Shown here: positions 33,742-43,410 of the stretch, piece by piece | Numbering within the stretch: position 1 is the first letter of the stretch | Layout of the letters: every line of letters starts with the position of its first letter | From: Fonsecaea monophora | Lineage: Eukaryota; Ascomycota; Eurotiomycetes; Chaetothyriales; Herpotrichiellaceae | Reading direction: 5' to 3' | Length of the DNA stretch: 64,000 nucleotides | NCBI RefSeq assembly: GCF_001642475.1 | Contig: NW_019173965.1 | Span: forward strand, 219,762 to 283,761 | Notes under the pieces: model-generated | Seen by the model: the letters and a program-made list of their open reading frames with translations, nothing else | Told to the model about the DNA's origin: nothing | The model's database searches: none | Made by a program: the position numbers and the translations under genes

Positions 33742-35250
33742 ATGGCCTATAACGTGCATACTCTGATCACAGAGACCCAGGATATCGCAGCCAAAGGCCT
33801 TCACGATGTCAAACCACCTGTCGAGGTCCCGAACACCTCCGTCGATAAGCCTCAATCGCAACCTAAGATCCGCAGCAAATACCGGCATGTTGCAGCTCTG
33901 CATTCCAAAGTCCGACCGTCCTGTCTCAGCCATGAAGGGACAGAGACACCGAGCTTTATTGGATTCCGCAATCTCATGGTCTTGACGATCATTGTCATGA
34001 ACCTGCGGTTGGTCATTGAGAACGCCAGAAAATACGGCCTCCTAATCACGCTGAAGTCGAACCTTCGGAGTCAGGACATCAAGATTGCGCTAGCCCTCTA
34101 TGCTCTTACGCCATGTCACCTTTTTGTCGCCTATATTATCGAGAAGGTAGCCATGGAAAATGCAAAAGGAGCCATCGGGCGACGGAAGAAGACAGACCCA
34201 GACGCGAATAAAAGGCCTGAGACGGAGAAGCAGACGAAAGAATTTCTCAATACTTGGTGGTGGATTGCTGTTGCGCACACCTTGAATGCTTCGCTTGCGT
34301 TGCTCATCTCAAGCTTCGTGGTCTATTACTGCATTCACAATCCCGGCTTAGGGGCGATCAGTGAGCTCCACGCCATTGTGGTGTGGCTCAAAACCTGCTC
34401 CTACGCCTTCACCAATCGAGACCTCCGGCATGCTATGTTGAACCCTGGCGGTCCTGAATCGGCTCTGCCAGAGATTTACTCAGAATGTCCTTACCCCCGC
34501 AACATCACCCTTCCTAACCTATGTTACTTCTGGTGGGCACCGACACTGGTCTATCAGCCATATTACCCACGCACCGACCGTATCAGATGGAGTTTCTTCC
34601 TCAAGCGGGCTGGAGAAGTTATGGCCCTGAGCGTCTTTATCTGGCTCACATGTGCACAATATGCCGTTCCGGTCCTGCGCAACTCGCTCGACGGCATGGC
34701 GGTGCTCGACTTCTCTTCCATTGCAGAACGTTTGATGAAGTTGTCGACTATATCGTTGATTGTCTGGCTCGCTGGCTTCTTCGCCCTGTTTCAGTCATTT
34801 CTCAATGCCCTTGCCGAGATTATGATGTTTGGCGATCGAGTTTTTTACGAAGATTGGTGGAACAGCACCAGCTTAAGGATGTACTGGTCTACCTGGAATA
34901 AGCCTGTTTATCACTTCATGCGGAGACATATCTACTCCCCTCTGGTCGGCCGCGGCTGGTCATCCCGAGCTGCCAGTGCGTTGGTCTTTGTGTTTTCAGG
35001 ACTCCTCCACGAGCTTGCTGTCGGAGTGCCTTCCCACAACATCCTCGGAGTGGCTTTTCTTGGGATGGTGCTGCAGTTGCCTCTGATTCAAATCACAGAT
35101 CCTCTGGCAAAGATGGATGGGACCGGCAAAGTGGTTGGTAACTGTATCTTTTGGATCAATTTCGTCTTCGTTGGACAACCACTGGCTGCAATGATCTACT
35201 TTTTTGCTTGGCAGGCAAAGTTTGGAGAGCTCAGCAGGGTACGAAGCTAG
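33742..35250 (+). CDS. DGAT1/ACAT-type MBOAT acyltransferase (diacylglycerol O-acyltransferase)
   Basis: A single exon of about 502 residues. MBOAT enzymes of this branch sit in the ER membrane and transfer acyl-CoA to diacylglycerol (DGAT1) or sterol (ACAT/ARE). The best guide is DGAT1: the segment APTLVYQPYYPRTDRIRW, the motif FYEDWWNSTSLRMYWSTWNKPV (FYxDWWN at about 368-374) and the catalytic histidine in GLLHELAVGVP at about 423 are all in place. Eight or so hydrophobic helices are visible between residues about 80 and 490. The hydrophilic N-terminus (about 75 residues) fits the cytosolic regulatory region of DGAT1. The start is the first ATG of an otherwise open frame; an earlier exon cannot be excluded. 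It makes storage triacylglycerol, if the DGAT1 reading is right. Confidence 0.9.
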   Translation: MAYNVHTLITETQDIAAKGLHDVKPPVEVPNTSVDKPQSQPKIRSKYRHVAALHSKVRPSCLSHEGTETPSFIGFRNLMVLTIIVMNLRLVIENARKYGLLITLKSNLRSQDIKIALALYALTPCHLFVAYIIEKVAMENAKGAIGRRKKTDPDANKRPETEKQTKEFLNTWWWIAVAHTLNASLALLISSFVVYYCIHNPGLGAISELHAIVVWLKTCSYAFTNRDLRHAMLNPGGPESALPEIYSECPYPRNITLPNLCYFWWAPTLVYQPYYPRTDRIRWSFFLKRAGEVMALSVFIWLTCAQYAVPVLRNSLDGMAVLDFSSIAERLMKLSTISLIVWLAGFFALFQSFLNALAEIMMFGDRVFYEDWWNSTSLRMYWSTWNKPVYHFMRRHIYSPLVGRGWSSRAASALVFVFSGLLHELAVGVPSHNILGVAFLGMVLQLPLIQITDPLAKMDGTGKVVGNCIFWINFVFVGQPLAAMIYFFAWQAKFGELSRVRS

Positions 35251-35672
35251 TTAGAACGTAGCTCAATTAATGAAATATCGATTACTGTCCAAGAAGTGTT
35301 CGGCGCATTTGAATCAGAGACGATTTCCTGGCATATGCGACAACCCAGGAGAGCCTCGAGGGTAGATCACGTGACCTGGCGATCCCTTGTTGTGACCTGC
35401 GTGGATCTCTGACTATTTCCTTTTCGATCACTTCAGCCTTCGAGTGTACAGACTTCGCCAACCATTTCTTTGCGATCCAGTGTGCAGTGAGCTTCGTAAC
35501 TGCTCACAGTCTATCGCCAGAAGTTGACCTTCAATATCTCGGTGGGCGCAGATGTTGACTTAACGAGCGAGCCATCCCGTGTCTCGCATCTAGTGCACTT
35601 CTGAATTCCTTCGCCGAACCCACCACCTTTGTCCTGGGATTCTCTCCTCGATGAATCCCTCTATTAGTCACG
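35251..35672. promoter_or_regulatory. Promoter region of pfs2
   Basis: A 422-base spacer between the acyltransferase and pfs2, both on the plus strand. It includes the palindrome TCACGTGA at 35367-35374. No frame is supported. Confidence 0.5.
35367..35374. promoter_or_regulatory. TCACGTGA palindromic E-box-like site
   Basis: An exact 8-base palindrome about 300 bases before the pfs2 ATG and 117 bases after the acyltransferase stop. CACGTG cores with these flanks are bound by basic helix-loop-helix regulators such as Cbf1 in yeasts. A single 8-mer may also arise by chance. Confidence 0.4.
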
Positions 35673-37715
35673 ATGTCCAATGTCTACGATGATCAAGAGG
35701 GAGGTGGTTTCCGTCGGCGGAGACCGCGACCAATCACTGATTATGGCTCCTCAATGATTCAGTGGATGAGCAACCGTAAACCCCCTTACAAAGGAAGCTA
35801 TCACTACGAACAAGAAAGACCGAGCCAAAGCTATGTCATTGACATATTGCCACCCCCGGCTCGAAGAGATGCCCCGGCCGAGTCGATCCCCGTTCGCCAT
35901 CTTCACACCTCTTTGGGAAAATCCAAAAAGCCTGTGACGGTCGTGCGGTGGATGCCCGAAGGTCGTCGACTTCTTGCCGGCGTGCACAATGGCGAATTCA
36001 TGCTGTGGAATGGCATGTCTTTCAATTTCGAGACTGTTACTGCGATGGGCTCTAGTTCTCTTCGGGCTGCGGAATGGTCTAATCGGAAGGACTGGCTGGT
36101 TGCAGCAAACGACGAAGGCACCGTGTATTACCTTCAGCCGACTTTGAACAATCCGCATCAATTCAAAGGCCACGATGCTCCCATCAGAGATCTGGCATTT
36201 GCGCCCTCGGACGCGAAATTCGTCACCGCATCCGATGACAACACTCTCAAAATCTGGGACTTTACCTCTTCCACGAACGAATCGACCTTTACAGAGCATG
36301 GATGGGATGTAAAAGCTTGTGACTGGCATCCCACCAAAGGCCTCGTTGTCTCGGGAAGCAAAGATCACAGCGTCCGATTATGGGACCCTCGGGCATGTCG
36401 GAACCTAACAACACTGCACGGTCACAAGAATGCCATCACGGCCACTGTTTTTAGCCGTCTTCGTGATCAGCTACTTGCTACAGCCGGCAGAGACGGCCAA
36501 ACACGTATCTTTGATTTACGGATGATGCGCGACGTTGCTATCTTGCGAGGTCATGAGAAAGGCGTCACTACCGTATCATGGCATCCAATTCATCCGAGCC
36601 TCATCAGCACCGGAGGCGACGATGGCTCACTGCATTCCTACCTACTCACCGAACCCAACACACCAGCTGGTATCTCCTCCACAACAATATCTCCCTATGC
36701 ATTGTCAGATCCCCGTTCTGCCCCTGCACAATCGATCTATCCCGCTCACCGCATTTCCCACGCTCATGACTCCTCAATCTGGTCTATCGACTGGCACCCT
36801 CTGGGGCATATTCTGGCTTCCGGCTCAAACGACCACTTTACGCGGTTCTGGTCTCGCGCACAGCCTGGGCAAACCACTTGCTTCAAAGACCAATTCCACT
36901 TGGGCGAAGAAGGAGCAGAGGCCCAGGGCACTTGGGATAGAAAGTTTGGGAGGAAACAAGCCAAGGAGTTGGAAGAGCAGGAAGAGCAAGACGAGGCAGA
37001 GGGGCTGGAGGATCAGGCAAACCAGGGACAAGCAGCGGCTGCCGGAGGATTGTCAATCCCCGGTTTACCTGGGATACCTGGCCTTCCTGGCATAGGGATG
37101 AACGGGACGACGCAGCCTAGTCTGGGCACTGGTCATGTTCCTCCGCCACCACTATCGCTCTTGTCAGGCCTGCAGAACAATGTCGGTATGGCTGGCAACC
37201 TAGGCCGGCCTTCCTCGCGTGGTGGTCCAGGTCAGGCTCATACAGCAGCTCCACCAATGCCACCGTTCCCTCCCGTTCCCGGCATGGATGCCGAATCCCT
37301 TCAGCGCCTGCTTGCCTTGACCCAACAACAACAACAGCAGCAGCAGCAGCAGCATCAGCATCAGCATCAGCAGCAACCCAGTCTACAACCGTTCCCAGGC
37401 ACCTCCACCGTCCCTCCGATGGACTTTGCAAACTTCAATCTGCCGCCTGGCTTCCCACCCCCTCCGCCCACCGCCAGTAGCCAGATCGCACCTCCTCTCA
37501 TGAGCTCCGCGCCCGGTACTGGCATTCCCGGAATCGGAATTGGAGGCGGAGGAGGAGGCATCCCAGGCCTCGCTGGCAACAACGGCGGCGGCACGCCCCC
37601 ACACGCCTCCAACGCCGCCAATGCTGCCGCAATGCGCAGGCGAGCGCCACTACCCAGCCAAAGTGAGGGATTCAAGGCTGAGCAAGCAAGAGGGAATTAC
37701 CGCGTGCCACGATAA
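35673..37715 (+). CDS. pfs2: Polyadenylation factor WD40 subunit Pfs2 (WDR33-like)
   Basis: A single exon of 680 residues from the ATG at 35673. Pfs2 is the WD40 scaffold of the cleavage and polyadenylation factor and helps read the AAUAAA-type signal in pre-mRNA. The N-terminal signature is present: ITDYGSSMIQWMSNRKPPYKGS, then VRHLHTSLGKSKKPV. Seven WD40 repeats follow at about 85-400, with the usual endings such as TLKIWDF, SVRLWDP and FTRFWSR. After residue 400 comes an acidic coil, a collagen-like Gly-Leu-Pro stretch (IPGLPGIPGLPGIG), a Gln/His run coded by CAA/CAG/CAT at about 37322-37377, then Pro/Gly-rich tail. The tail is much longer than in yeast Pfs2 (465 residues) but such tails are usual in filamentous fungi and in WDR33. 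It converges on the Swd3-like gene. Confidence 0.95.
   Translation: MSNVYDDQEGGGFRRRRPRPITDYGSSMIQWMSNRKPPYKGSYHYEQERPSQSYVIDILPPPARRDAPAESIPVRHLHTSLGKSKKPVTVVRWMPEGRRLLAGVHNGEFMLWNGMSFNFETVTAMGSSSLRAAEWSNRKDWLVAANDEGTVYYLQPTLNNPHQFKGHDAPIRDLAFAPSDAKFVTASDDNTLKIWDFTSSTNESTFTEHGWDVKACDWHPTKGLVVSGSKDHSVRLWDPRACRNLTTLHGHKNAITATVFSRLRDQLLATAGRDGQTRIFDLRMMRDVAILRGHEKGVTTVSWHPIHPSLISTGGDDGSLHSYLLTEPNTPAGISSTTISPYALSDPRSAPAQSIYPAHRISHAHDSSIWSIDWHPLGHILASGSNDHFTRFWSRAQPGQTTCFKDQFHLGEEGAEAQGTWDRKFGRKQAKELEEQEEQDEAEGLEDQANQGQAAAAGGLSIPGLPGIPGLPGIGMNGTTQPSLGTGHVPPPPLSLLSGLQNNVGMAGNLGRPSSRGGPGQAHTAAPPMPPFPPVPGMDAESLQRLLALTQQQQQQQQQQHQHQHQQQPSLQPFPGTSTVPPMDFANFNLPPGFPPPPPTASSQIAPPLMSSAPGTGIPGIGIGGGGGGIPGLAGNNGGGTPPHASNAANAAAMRRRAPLPSQSEGFKAEQARGNYRVPR
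37322..37377. repeat. CAA/CAG/CAT run in pfs2 (polyGln/His)
   Basis: An in-frame triplet run encoding about ten glutamines followed by alternating His and Gln. The mixed codons suggest partial interruption of an older pure repeat. Length variation between strains is likely. Confidence 0.85.
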
Positions 37716-38152
37716 GTGCAGGTAGTTGTCGCTCGCTTTTGTGTCGATGCTCGAATCTGTCAACCGACCAAGAACTGCGTCCCTGCGATATCTACTCTTA
37801 TGGCACGGGAATTTCTCGTCTCTCGTCTCTTTGTTCTTAGTTCTTACGCGTCTTGGGCTAGCACATTAAAAAGGGGACGGGATGTTGATTTTACTGCGGT
37901 TTCTCCAGGTCCTCCATCTAGGAGAGGGACCTTTTAGCATGGTATGGAACGGAGACGACTGGGTCGGCTGAGACTGGGGAGGGCATTCTTGAGAGGAAAT
38001 TCAGGGCAATCTTTTTTTTTTGATGTTCTGCAAACGCAATGGAATTTCATTGAAGCTGTTGCAATCTGGAAAATCACATTTTCCCTCTAGCCCACTAACT
38101 AGGGTTCCTCGTTGGCTCGTACTGCACTAACTGCACTATTCGCGCTTCTCGC
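37716..38152. other. Convergent 3' region of pfs2 and the Swd3-like gene
   Basis: A 437-base gap between converging stops. A run of T near 38013-38022 may be part of a polyadenylation region. No gene is seen. Confidence 0.6.
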
Positions 38153-40012
38153 TCAGATGGAAGGTCCAGCACCAGCATCAACGTCCATTTCCATTTCATT
38201 CCTGTTAGCCGCCACTGCCCCTGCGGAGGCATTAGCGCCGTGTATGTCGTTGTGATTGCCGCGCGAGGTCGGCCCGTCGACCACGTCGCCCATGTCCATG
38301 GTCATCTGCATGTCCATGTCCATGTCCATAGCCATGGCTGTGTCATTGTGGTCTTGCGGGCCCAAGCCCTGCTTGCCGCGCGTGGTGAAGAAAAAGTCGG
38401 AATCGGCCTCGGCGTCGTCGCCTTCGAGCATCCAGATGCGCAGGTCGCGGTCCTTGCCGCCGCTCACGAGCAGACCCTTGCCGTCGGCGGTGCGGCCAAA
38501 GTCCATGGCCAGCACGACATCGCGGTGTCCCTTGCCGCGCCAGAGGACTTCTTTGCTCGTCACGTCCCACACCAGCACGTCGCCGTCTTCGCTGCCGCTG
38601 GCGACGAATGCTGCCCGCCGCTTCTGTCCGGTTCCCGTGCTGTACGAGTAACTCCCCACGGTGCCGCTCAGGCTGTACTCCATGTTCACGTGGCCTTGAT
38701 ACGTCTTGACACATCGGCCTTCAATGTAGTTCCACAGCCTGACGCAGTTGTCCAGGGTCCACGCGAGCACAAATTTACCGTTCGGCGAGAACCTGACGCT
38801 CGTGACGGCCTTGCGGTCCTCGTCGACCAGTGTCTTGAGACACTGTCCCGTCCCAGAGTCCCATATGCGAATCAATCCGTCCCCGGCGCAGGAACAGACC
38901 ATTGTCCCGTCTCTTATGAAGTCCACGCCGCCGACGGGGTCCGAGTGTGCCGGTAGACTGCGCATCACGCGTCCTGAGCGTACGTCCCATAGGAATACGG
39001 CTTCATCGAAGGAGCCAGAAACGAGCATGTTCCCCTTGGGAGAGAAGGCAAGGGAATAGACATAGTTGCTATGGCCCATGAGGGGCGAGGGCGCGATCGG
39101 GAAGTCTGAGGAGAGGGGGGCCCAAAGGAGGATCGATTTGTCGTCGCCGGCTGAGGCAAGAGTGTACGGTGGTCCCACCGGAGACCAGGCTATTGCGTTC
39201 ACTCCTGCTAAATGTGCGCGTAACGTGCGTATGTGTTTTAGAGGTGTGTCCGGTGTTGGGGTTGACGGGACAGAGTAGATATTGATTGCATTGTCGGCCG
39301 ACGCGGTCGCCAGGAGAGTCATGTCAGGGGAGAATTTGATCGAGGTGATTCCTCGAGCGTGCGCGCGGGGGAGAGTTATTAGAGGGGTGAAGTTGAGAGA
39401 CTTGGGCTTTTCTGTCGAGCCTGGGATGGGTGACGCCGGCCGTGATTGGGAGCGTGAACGAGAGCCCCGGCGGTCGAGCGACGACTCATACGATCTGAAT
39501 CTTGACCTTGATCTTGACCTTGACCTCCTCCGTGACTCCGATCTTGAACGGGGTTGTTGCTCTCGTCCAGACTCGTACATCGAACTTGGGGTTCGGGACA
39601 TGCTCAGACTTCTTCTCCTGGAACGCGACCGACTACGACTCCTTGATCGTGGGTGGGGTGCGTCATCGCGACTGGCGTTTCTGCTCCGCGAAGTCGAATA
39701 TCCCCTTCCCTTCCTCGCGTCTCGATCTGAACGTGTGGAATCTGCATGGCGCAGGGCGGGAAGATTCGACCTTGGTTCGGCCGTGGAAGTGCGGGAGGAG
39801 AATGAGTCTTCACTTGACGTCCGGCGTCGTTTCGGGGGAGGATCGCGATCAATATCCATGACTTGGTCGTGTTGGATGTTTGGTCGTGACGGTTTGAGAG
39901 AGACGTGTTGTCTACCACGGCGTGTCTGTTCAATGCGGGAGATAAATTGAGTGGAACAAGGGAGCAAACATGACAAACTTTCAGGTTGCTGCATACATGC
40001 CAAGCCTGGCAT
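38153..40012 (-). CDS. WD40 protein, Swd3/WDR5-like, with RS-rich N-terminus
   Basis: A single exon. Two starts are possible: ATG at 40012 (about 619 residues) or ATG at 39859 (about 568 residues, beginning MDIDRDPPPKRRRT). The second looks more gene-like, as the preceding 50 residues are not conserved-looking. From the later start: a Lys/Arg-rich nuclear signal, an Arg-Ser-rich block at about 35-150, then WD40 repeats at about 160-500. Repeat 1 begins ARGITSIKFSPDMTLLATAS; later ones include VSGSFDEAVFLWDVRSGRV and GLIRIWDSGTGQCLKTLVDEDR, the latter close to WDR5/Swd3. This family is the scaffold of the COMPASS H3K4 methyltransferase. The tail is rich in Met-Asp repeats (AMDMDMDM). A spliceosomal WD40 protein is an alternative because of the RS block. 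It converges on pfs2. Confidence 0.78.
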   Translation of the reverse strand: MPGLACMQQPESLSCLLPCSTQFISRIEQTRRGRQHVSLKPSRPNIQHDQVMDIDRDPPPKRRRTSSEDSFSSRTSTAEPRSNLPALRHADSTRSDRDARKGRGYSTSRSRNASRDDAPHPRSRSRSRSRSRRRSLSMSRTPSSMYESGREQQPRSRSESRRRSRSRSRSRFRSYESSLDRRGSRSRSQSRPASPIPGSTEKPKSLNFTPLITLPRAHARGITSIKFSPDMTLLATASADNAINIYSVPSTPTPDTPLKHIRTLRAHLAGVNAIAWSPVGPPYTLASAGDDKSILLWAPLSSDFPIAPSPLMGHSNYVYSLAFSPKGNMLVSGSFDEAVFLWDVRSGRVMRSLPAHSDPVGGVDFIRDGTMVCSCAGDGLIRIWDSGTGQCLKTLVDEDRKAVTSVRFSPNGKFVLAWTLDNCVRLWNYIEGRCVKTYQGHVNMEYSLSGTVGSYSYSTGTGQKRRAAFVASGSEDGDVLVWDVTSKEVLWRGKGHRDVVLAMDFGRTADGKGLLVSGGKDRDLRIWMLEGDDAEADSDFFFTTRGKQGLGPQDHNDTAMAMDMDMDMQMTMDMGDVVDGPTSRGNHNDIHGANASAGAVAANRNEMEMDVDAGAGPSI

Positions 40013-40015
40013 CAA

Positions 40016-40546
40016 TCTGGCCGCGGGGGGTTAAGTGGACTAACTAGGTACGTACATCAAAAGTACTCGCAACCAAAACGACCGATTGCTATATACAGTT
40101 CAATACTGATCCTTAAGATAGGAGTACAAGGACTATTGGTTCCCCTGCGATGCAATGAGAAGATTCTGCTATGGTAGGTGCTGTCAATGTCTTGCGCTCC
40201 AGTCAAAACATCCTCGTCGGACAGGGAGCCACAAGGCCGGATCCCCCCCAACAACCGCAGAACGCCAATGAATTCATGATCCGGCAGCACGAATGGATGT
40301 GATCCGATATTCGGGCTATTTACCATCTTTGAGCGCCTCTCGCCACTTGCACTCCACAGATTCGTCGCTTATGCCAGACTGAAGAATCGAAAGGTGGTAA
40401 GAGACTGTCTCCAATTGGCACTGCCTCGCGGTCGCGGTTGTGAAAGTGAATTGCATTGAGCCTCCTAGGGAAGAAAGACAACAGTCCACCTTTTCAGAGA
40501 AGGAAAGGTAAGCATTCTCCTCTCACTAGACTTTTCATCCTACATC
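40016..40546. other. Intergenic region between Swd3-like and four-helix genes
   Basis: About 530 bases between minus-strand neighbours: promoter of the Swd3-like gene and 3' end of the membrane-protein gene. Frames under 90 codons show no domain. Confidence 0.55.
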
Positions 40547-41101
40547 TCAACCCCACTGGCCCATCAGAACCCAAAACACCACGGTAAGAATCATCATGCC
40601 GGCCGAGACGACAAACCCAATCCACCCGACGCCCAGACAATATGCGGCGACCGAGAGACTCAGAAACACAAAGGCCAGACACTGCAGCAACATCAACCAC
40701 AAACCCCCCAAACCCAGCACCACAATGCCAAAGACCACCGACCTCTCCCCGGCCGTCCGACTGCCCGCGCCGCCGCGCCAGGCCTTGTATCCGCGTTCAA
40801 AGGCGTCTCGCACATGTCGTCTGTGGAAGGTCAAGGCCATGCCGGTCACGGTCGCCACGGCCAGGGAGAGAGTGAAGAACAACCAAGCGAGGGCGATGAA
40901 GACCTGGATCTCGTCAAAGTACCGGCGCGGGCCGCCGTAGATGCCCACAGCGGCGGTGAAGGTGATGAGGGAGCCGAAGGTTGAGAGGAGAAAGGAACAG
41001 GGCAGGAGGCCGTCGAGGAAGCGGAGGGCTGGAGGGTCGTCGGGATCCGAAGCCATGTCGCTCGGTTGCGTCGGTTCCGGGCCAATTTCGAAGCGTTCCA
41101 T
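40547..41101 (-). CDS. Four-helix integral membrane protein of unknown function
   Basis: A single exon of 184 residues from ATG 41101. Four hydrophobic segments stand out: about 34-54 (CSFLLSTFGSLITFTAAVGIY), 67-90 (VFIALAWLFFTLSLAVATVTGM), 121-145 and 148-175. A basic loop (FHRRHVRDAFERGYKAWRGG) separates helices 2 and 3. I do not recognise a catalytic motif. The pattern resembles small fungal membrane proteins annotated as hypothetical. It lies downstream of a 2.3 kb gene-free island, from which it is transcribed. The clean frame, the single plausible ATG and the alternation of helices and charged loops support a real gene, but no function is offered. Confidence 0.65.
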   Translation of the reverse strand: MERFEIGPEPTQPSDMASDPDDPPALRFLDGLLPCSFLLSTFGSLITFTAAVGIYGGPRRYFDEIQVFIALAWLFFTLSLAVATVTGMALTFHRRHVRDAFERGYKAWRGGAGSRTAGERSVVFGIVVLGLGGLWLMLLQCLAFVFLSLSVAAYCLGVGWIGFVVSAGMMILTVVFWVLMGQWG

Positions 41102-41366
41102 TCAAAGTGCGAGTTCTGCCAGGCGTTGGCCGTCGATAATGCTGAGTCAGAGAGACGGCGAGATGGATGAGATCGTAATCCAGGGGTCGTTTGTTCTTCC
41201 GGAAGTACAGAGTGAGCCTTTCTTTGATCGTCGTCGAGCCCCTGATTTGTTGGTCGCAGAATTGTCCTCGTTCGTTCCAGTGGAATACTCAACCCAACCC
41301 AACTATTTTCACCTTCGTGTGACACTCCGCTCGCACACACGTGTCTTGTCGTGTGTGTATATGTAT

Positions 41367-41384
41367 GTACGTACGTACGTACGT
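41367..41384. repeat. GTAC tetranucleotide microsatellite
   Basis: Four and a half GTAC units, flanked on the left by TGTATATGTAT. GTAC is self-complementary, so the run can fold on itself. It lies about 270 bases upstream of the four-helix gene. Confidence 0.9.
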
Positions 41385-42476
41385 GCGTCGTACTCAAACA
41401 AATACGAACGATAAGGCTGAGATGACCACAAATGTATCTCGTAGTAGAAGACGAGGAGACGGGTGTGTCGACAAACACTGGCTATGCGCAAAGCCAGAAC
41501 AACCAAAACCGCACAGAAGATGAAACGGGAGGAGGGGTTGGGGGGATCTGATCTATAGTTCTGGATGGGAAGTTATTATAATCGTAAGAGTAGAAGTCAC
41601 TCGCGAGCGAGGGAGGTGAGAGGAGGGGGAGGGAGTGTGACAGACTACGTGCGATAGAGGCTAGAGGAGAGCAAGAGAAGAGAAAGAGGCCTCATGACTT
41701 GAACCTGCATTGGGTATGACGCTGGCAGCTGGTGACGCCTCACTCCCTCCCTCAGTCTACCGAGTAGAATCCCCTGTCTGTCTTGTCTGCCCTGTCCGCC
41801 TCATCCCTGTCTGCCCCAAAACCCTGTGTCGTGCATCATGTATCATGTATCAGTTCAGCTCAAGATCAGGCCAAGATCAGGTCGGGGCCAAGGCAGGGCA
41901 AAACAGACCGACTTGGGGAGATGCGCCTGCGTAGGCGTAGGCGTCGACGTTGGCGTTGGCATTAGCACTTGCATTGGTGTTTTCAGCCTGGTTTTATAAT
42001 TTAGAAACTACGCGTTCCCATGTAGGTATTCAGCCGCAGCGTCGCGCAGGAGGGGATAAATGGGGCAGATGAGGGGCTAAAAGGGAAGCAAGTGCTCTGC
42101 TCGAAGCGAGGCAGGGCGCAGGCAAGGCAAGGCAAGGTGAATGAATGCCCAACACAAAGGTAAGAGAGTGCATACCTAAAGGTTGGGGCCAGAGGGGCAA
42201 GGCTGTCTGCCGGGTTTGCCTATTTGCCTACCTACCACCTGCAAACCATCTAGCTAGTGCTAGGTACGTGAGCACAAGTGTGTATCAGCATTAGGTGTGT
42301 AAAGTTGTCTCGGTGCGTAGGTAGGTTGTTTCACCAAACTACGAGGGACAACTAAATCACATCTAGGGCAACTTGTTTAGTCGGGGAAACTGCCCAAAAA
42401 CCTGTTTTCTGAGCCACGGCGAACAAATGATCGACTCTAGTCCTTGTCTGCGGGGGGTTATCGTCACCTGATGCCA

Positions 42477-42502
42477 GTCTTGAGTCTTGAGTCTTGAGTC
42501 TT
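42477..42502. repeat. GTCTTGA heptamer tandem repeat
   Basis: Three complete GTCTTGA units and a partial fourth, in the gene-free island. No function is evident. Confidence 0.85.
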
Positions 42503-42722
42503 AACCAGGGGTGGCCCATCCCCGGTTTCGCCAATGTCAAATCAATTACTCCCAAACAAATCCGCACTACTTGTAGATCAGACCAGAGCAGACTAGGCAG
42601 ACTAGGCATTTGTACCAAGTAGACATGTGCCGGAAGATGCGCTGTAGTCTTGACCATTATTCTCAAGGATCTCCACGCCGAGATGCGAGTACTCATACTA
42701 GAACACGGTGGTCTAAATCACT

Positions 42723-42740
42723 TACCTAGGCGCCTAGGTA
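42723..42740. repeat. 18-bp perfect palindrome
   Basis: TACCTAGGCGCCTAGGTA reads the same on both strands with no spacer. It sits among separate TACCTA/TAGGTA copies in the same island. It could be a dimeric DNA-binding site or a cruciform-prone sequence; no flanking target duplication is seen. Confidence 0.9.
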
Positions 42741-43410
42741 TACAACGTGGTGTGGTATACAAAGGCGACAAGGCTGAGGTGCCAGGTGGGTGGGTGGCTT
42801 GGGCGGATACATCTGTACTCGGTACATATGGTGGAGACCACCAATTCAGCCCCGACAGAACTACAAACCAGTACGAGATATATATGATCGATCACATCTA
42901 TCTAGTTAGGCACAGCACTCACTCTCGGAGATAGACGTTTCTAAATAATATATTATCTACCTAGTTATTATATCCCTCTCTGGAGATGTCCAACAGAATT
43001 CCGAATCCCCCAATTTAATCTCAAACCAAAAAACGCACATGAACAAAGGGGAAAACACACAGAGGCATCGAGGACAGTTCATCAAGTACGGCACTTCCTG
43101 ACATCTGACATCCTAACATAGGCACTAGCCAACTATTAAACTCGAACCTGGAATTGGCATTGTAAGTCCAATCCCTCGTAAAAAAAAACAAAACCTCATC
43201 AGCCCACTCATTACTAATACACGAGACGTGTGAGAGATATCCTCGATCCTCAAAAAACATCATGTTCAATGACGGAGCAGGTCCAAGAAAGCATTTGTTC
43301 CTTGCTCGACGTCTTGCAGAGACCATCACATTCCGAAGAAAAGACATAGCCCAAACCCTTAGTCACGAACAGGGGGCAACAAAATCCTCGCACAGTTGTC
43401 CGGAACAAAA

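Larger units (their letters stand above)
41102..43410. other. 2.3 kb gene-free island with TACCTA/TAGGTA motifs and short repeats
   Basis: No supportable gene in 2.3 kb between the four-helix gene's start and the src1 3' end. Short repeated motifs are frequent: GTAC units at 41367, GGCAA units at 42121, a heptamer at 42477, and TACCTA or TAGGTA near 42173, 42230, 42258, 42318, 42723, 42735 and 42957. An 18-base perfect palindrome is at 42723-42740. An AT-rich patch follows near 42940-42975. No terminal repeats or transposase frames are seen, so a transposon relic is not established. Confidence 0.55.

Noticed and set aside
38240..38956. His-rich 238-codon plus-strand frame
   Set aside because: Antisense to the Met-Asp repeat of the Swd3-like gene: CAT/ATG hexamers read as His-Val on the other strand.
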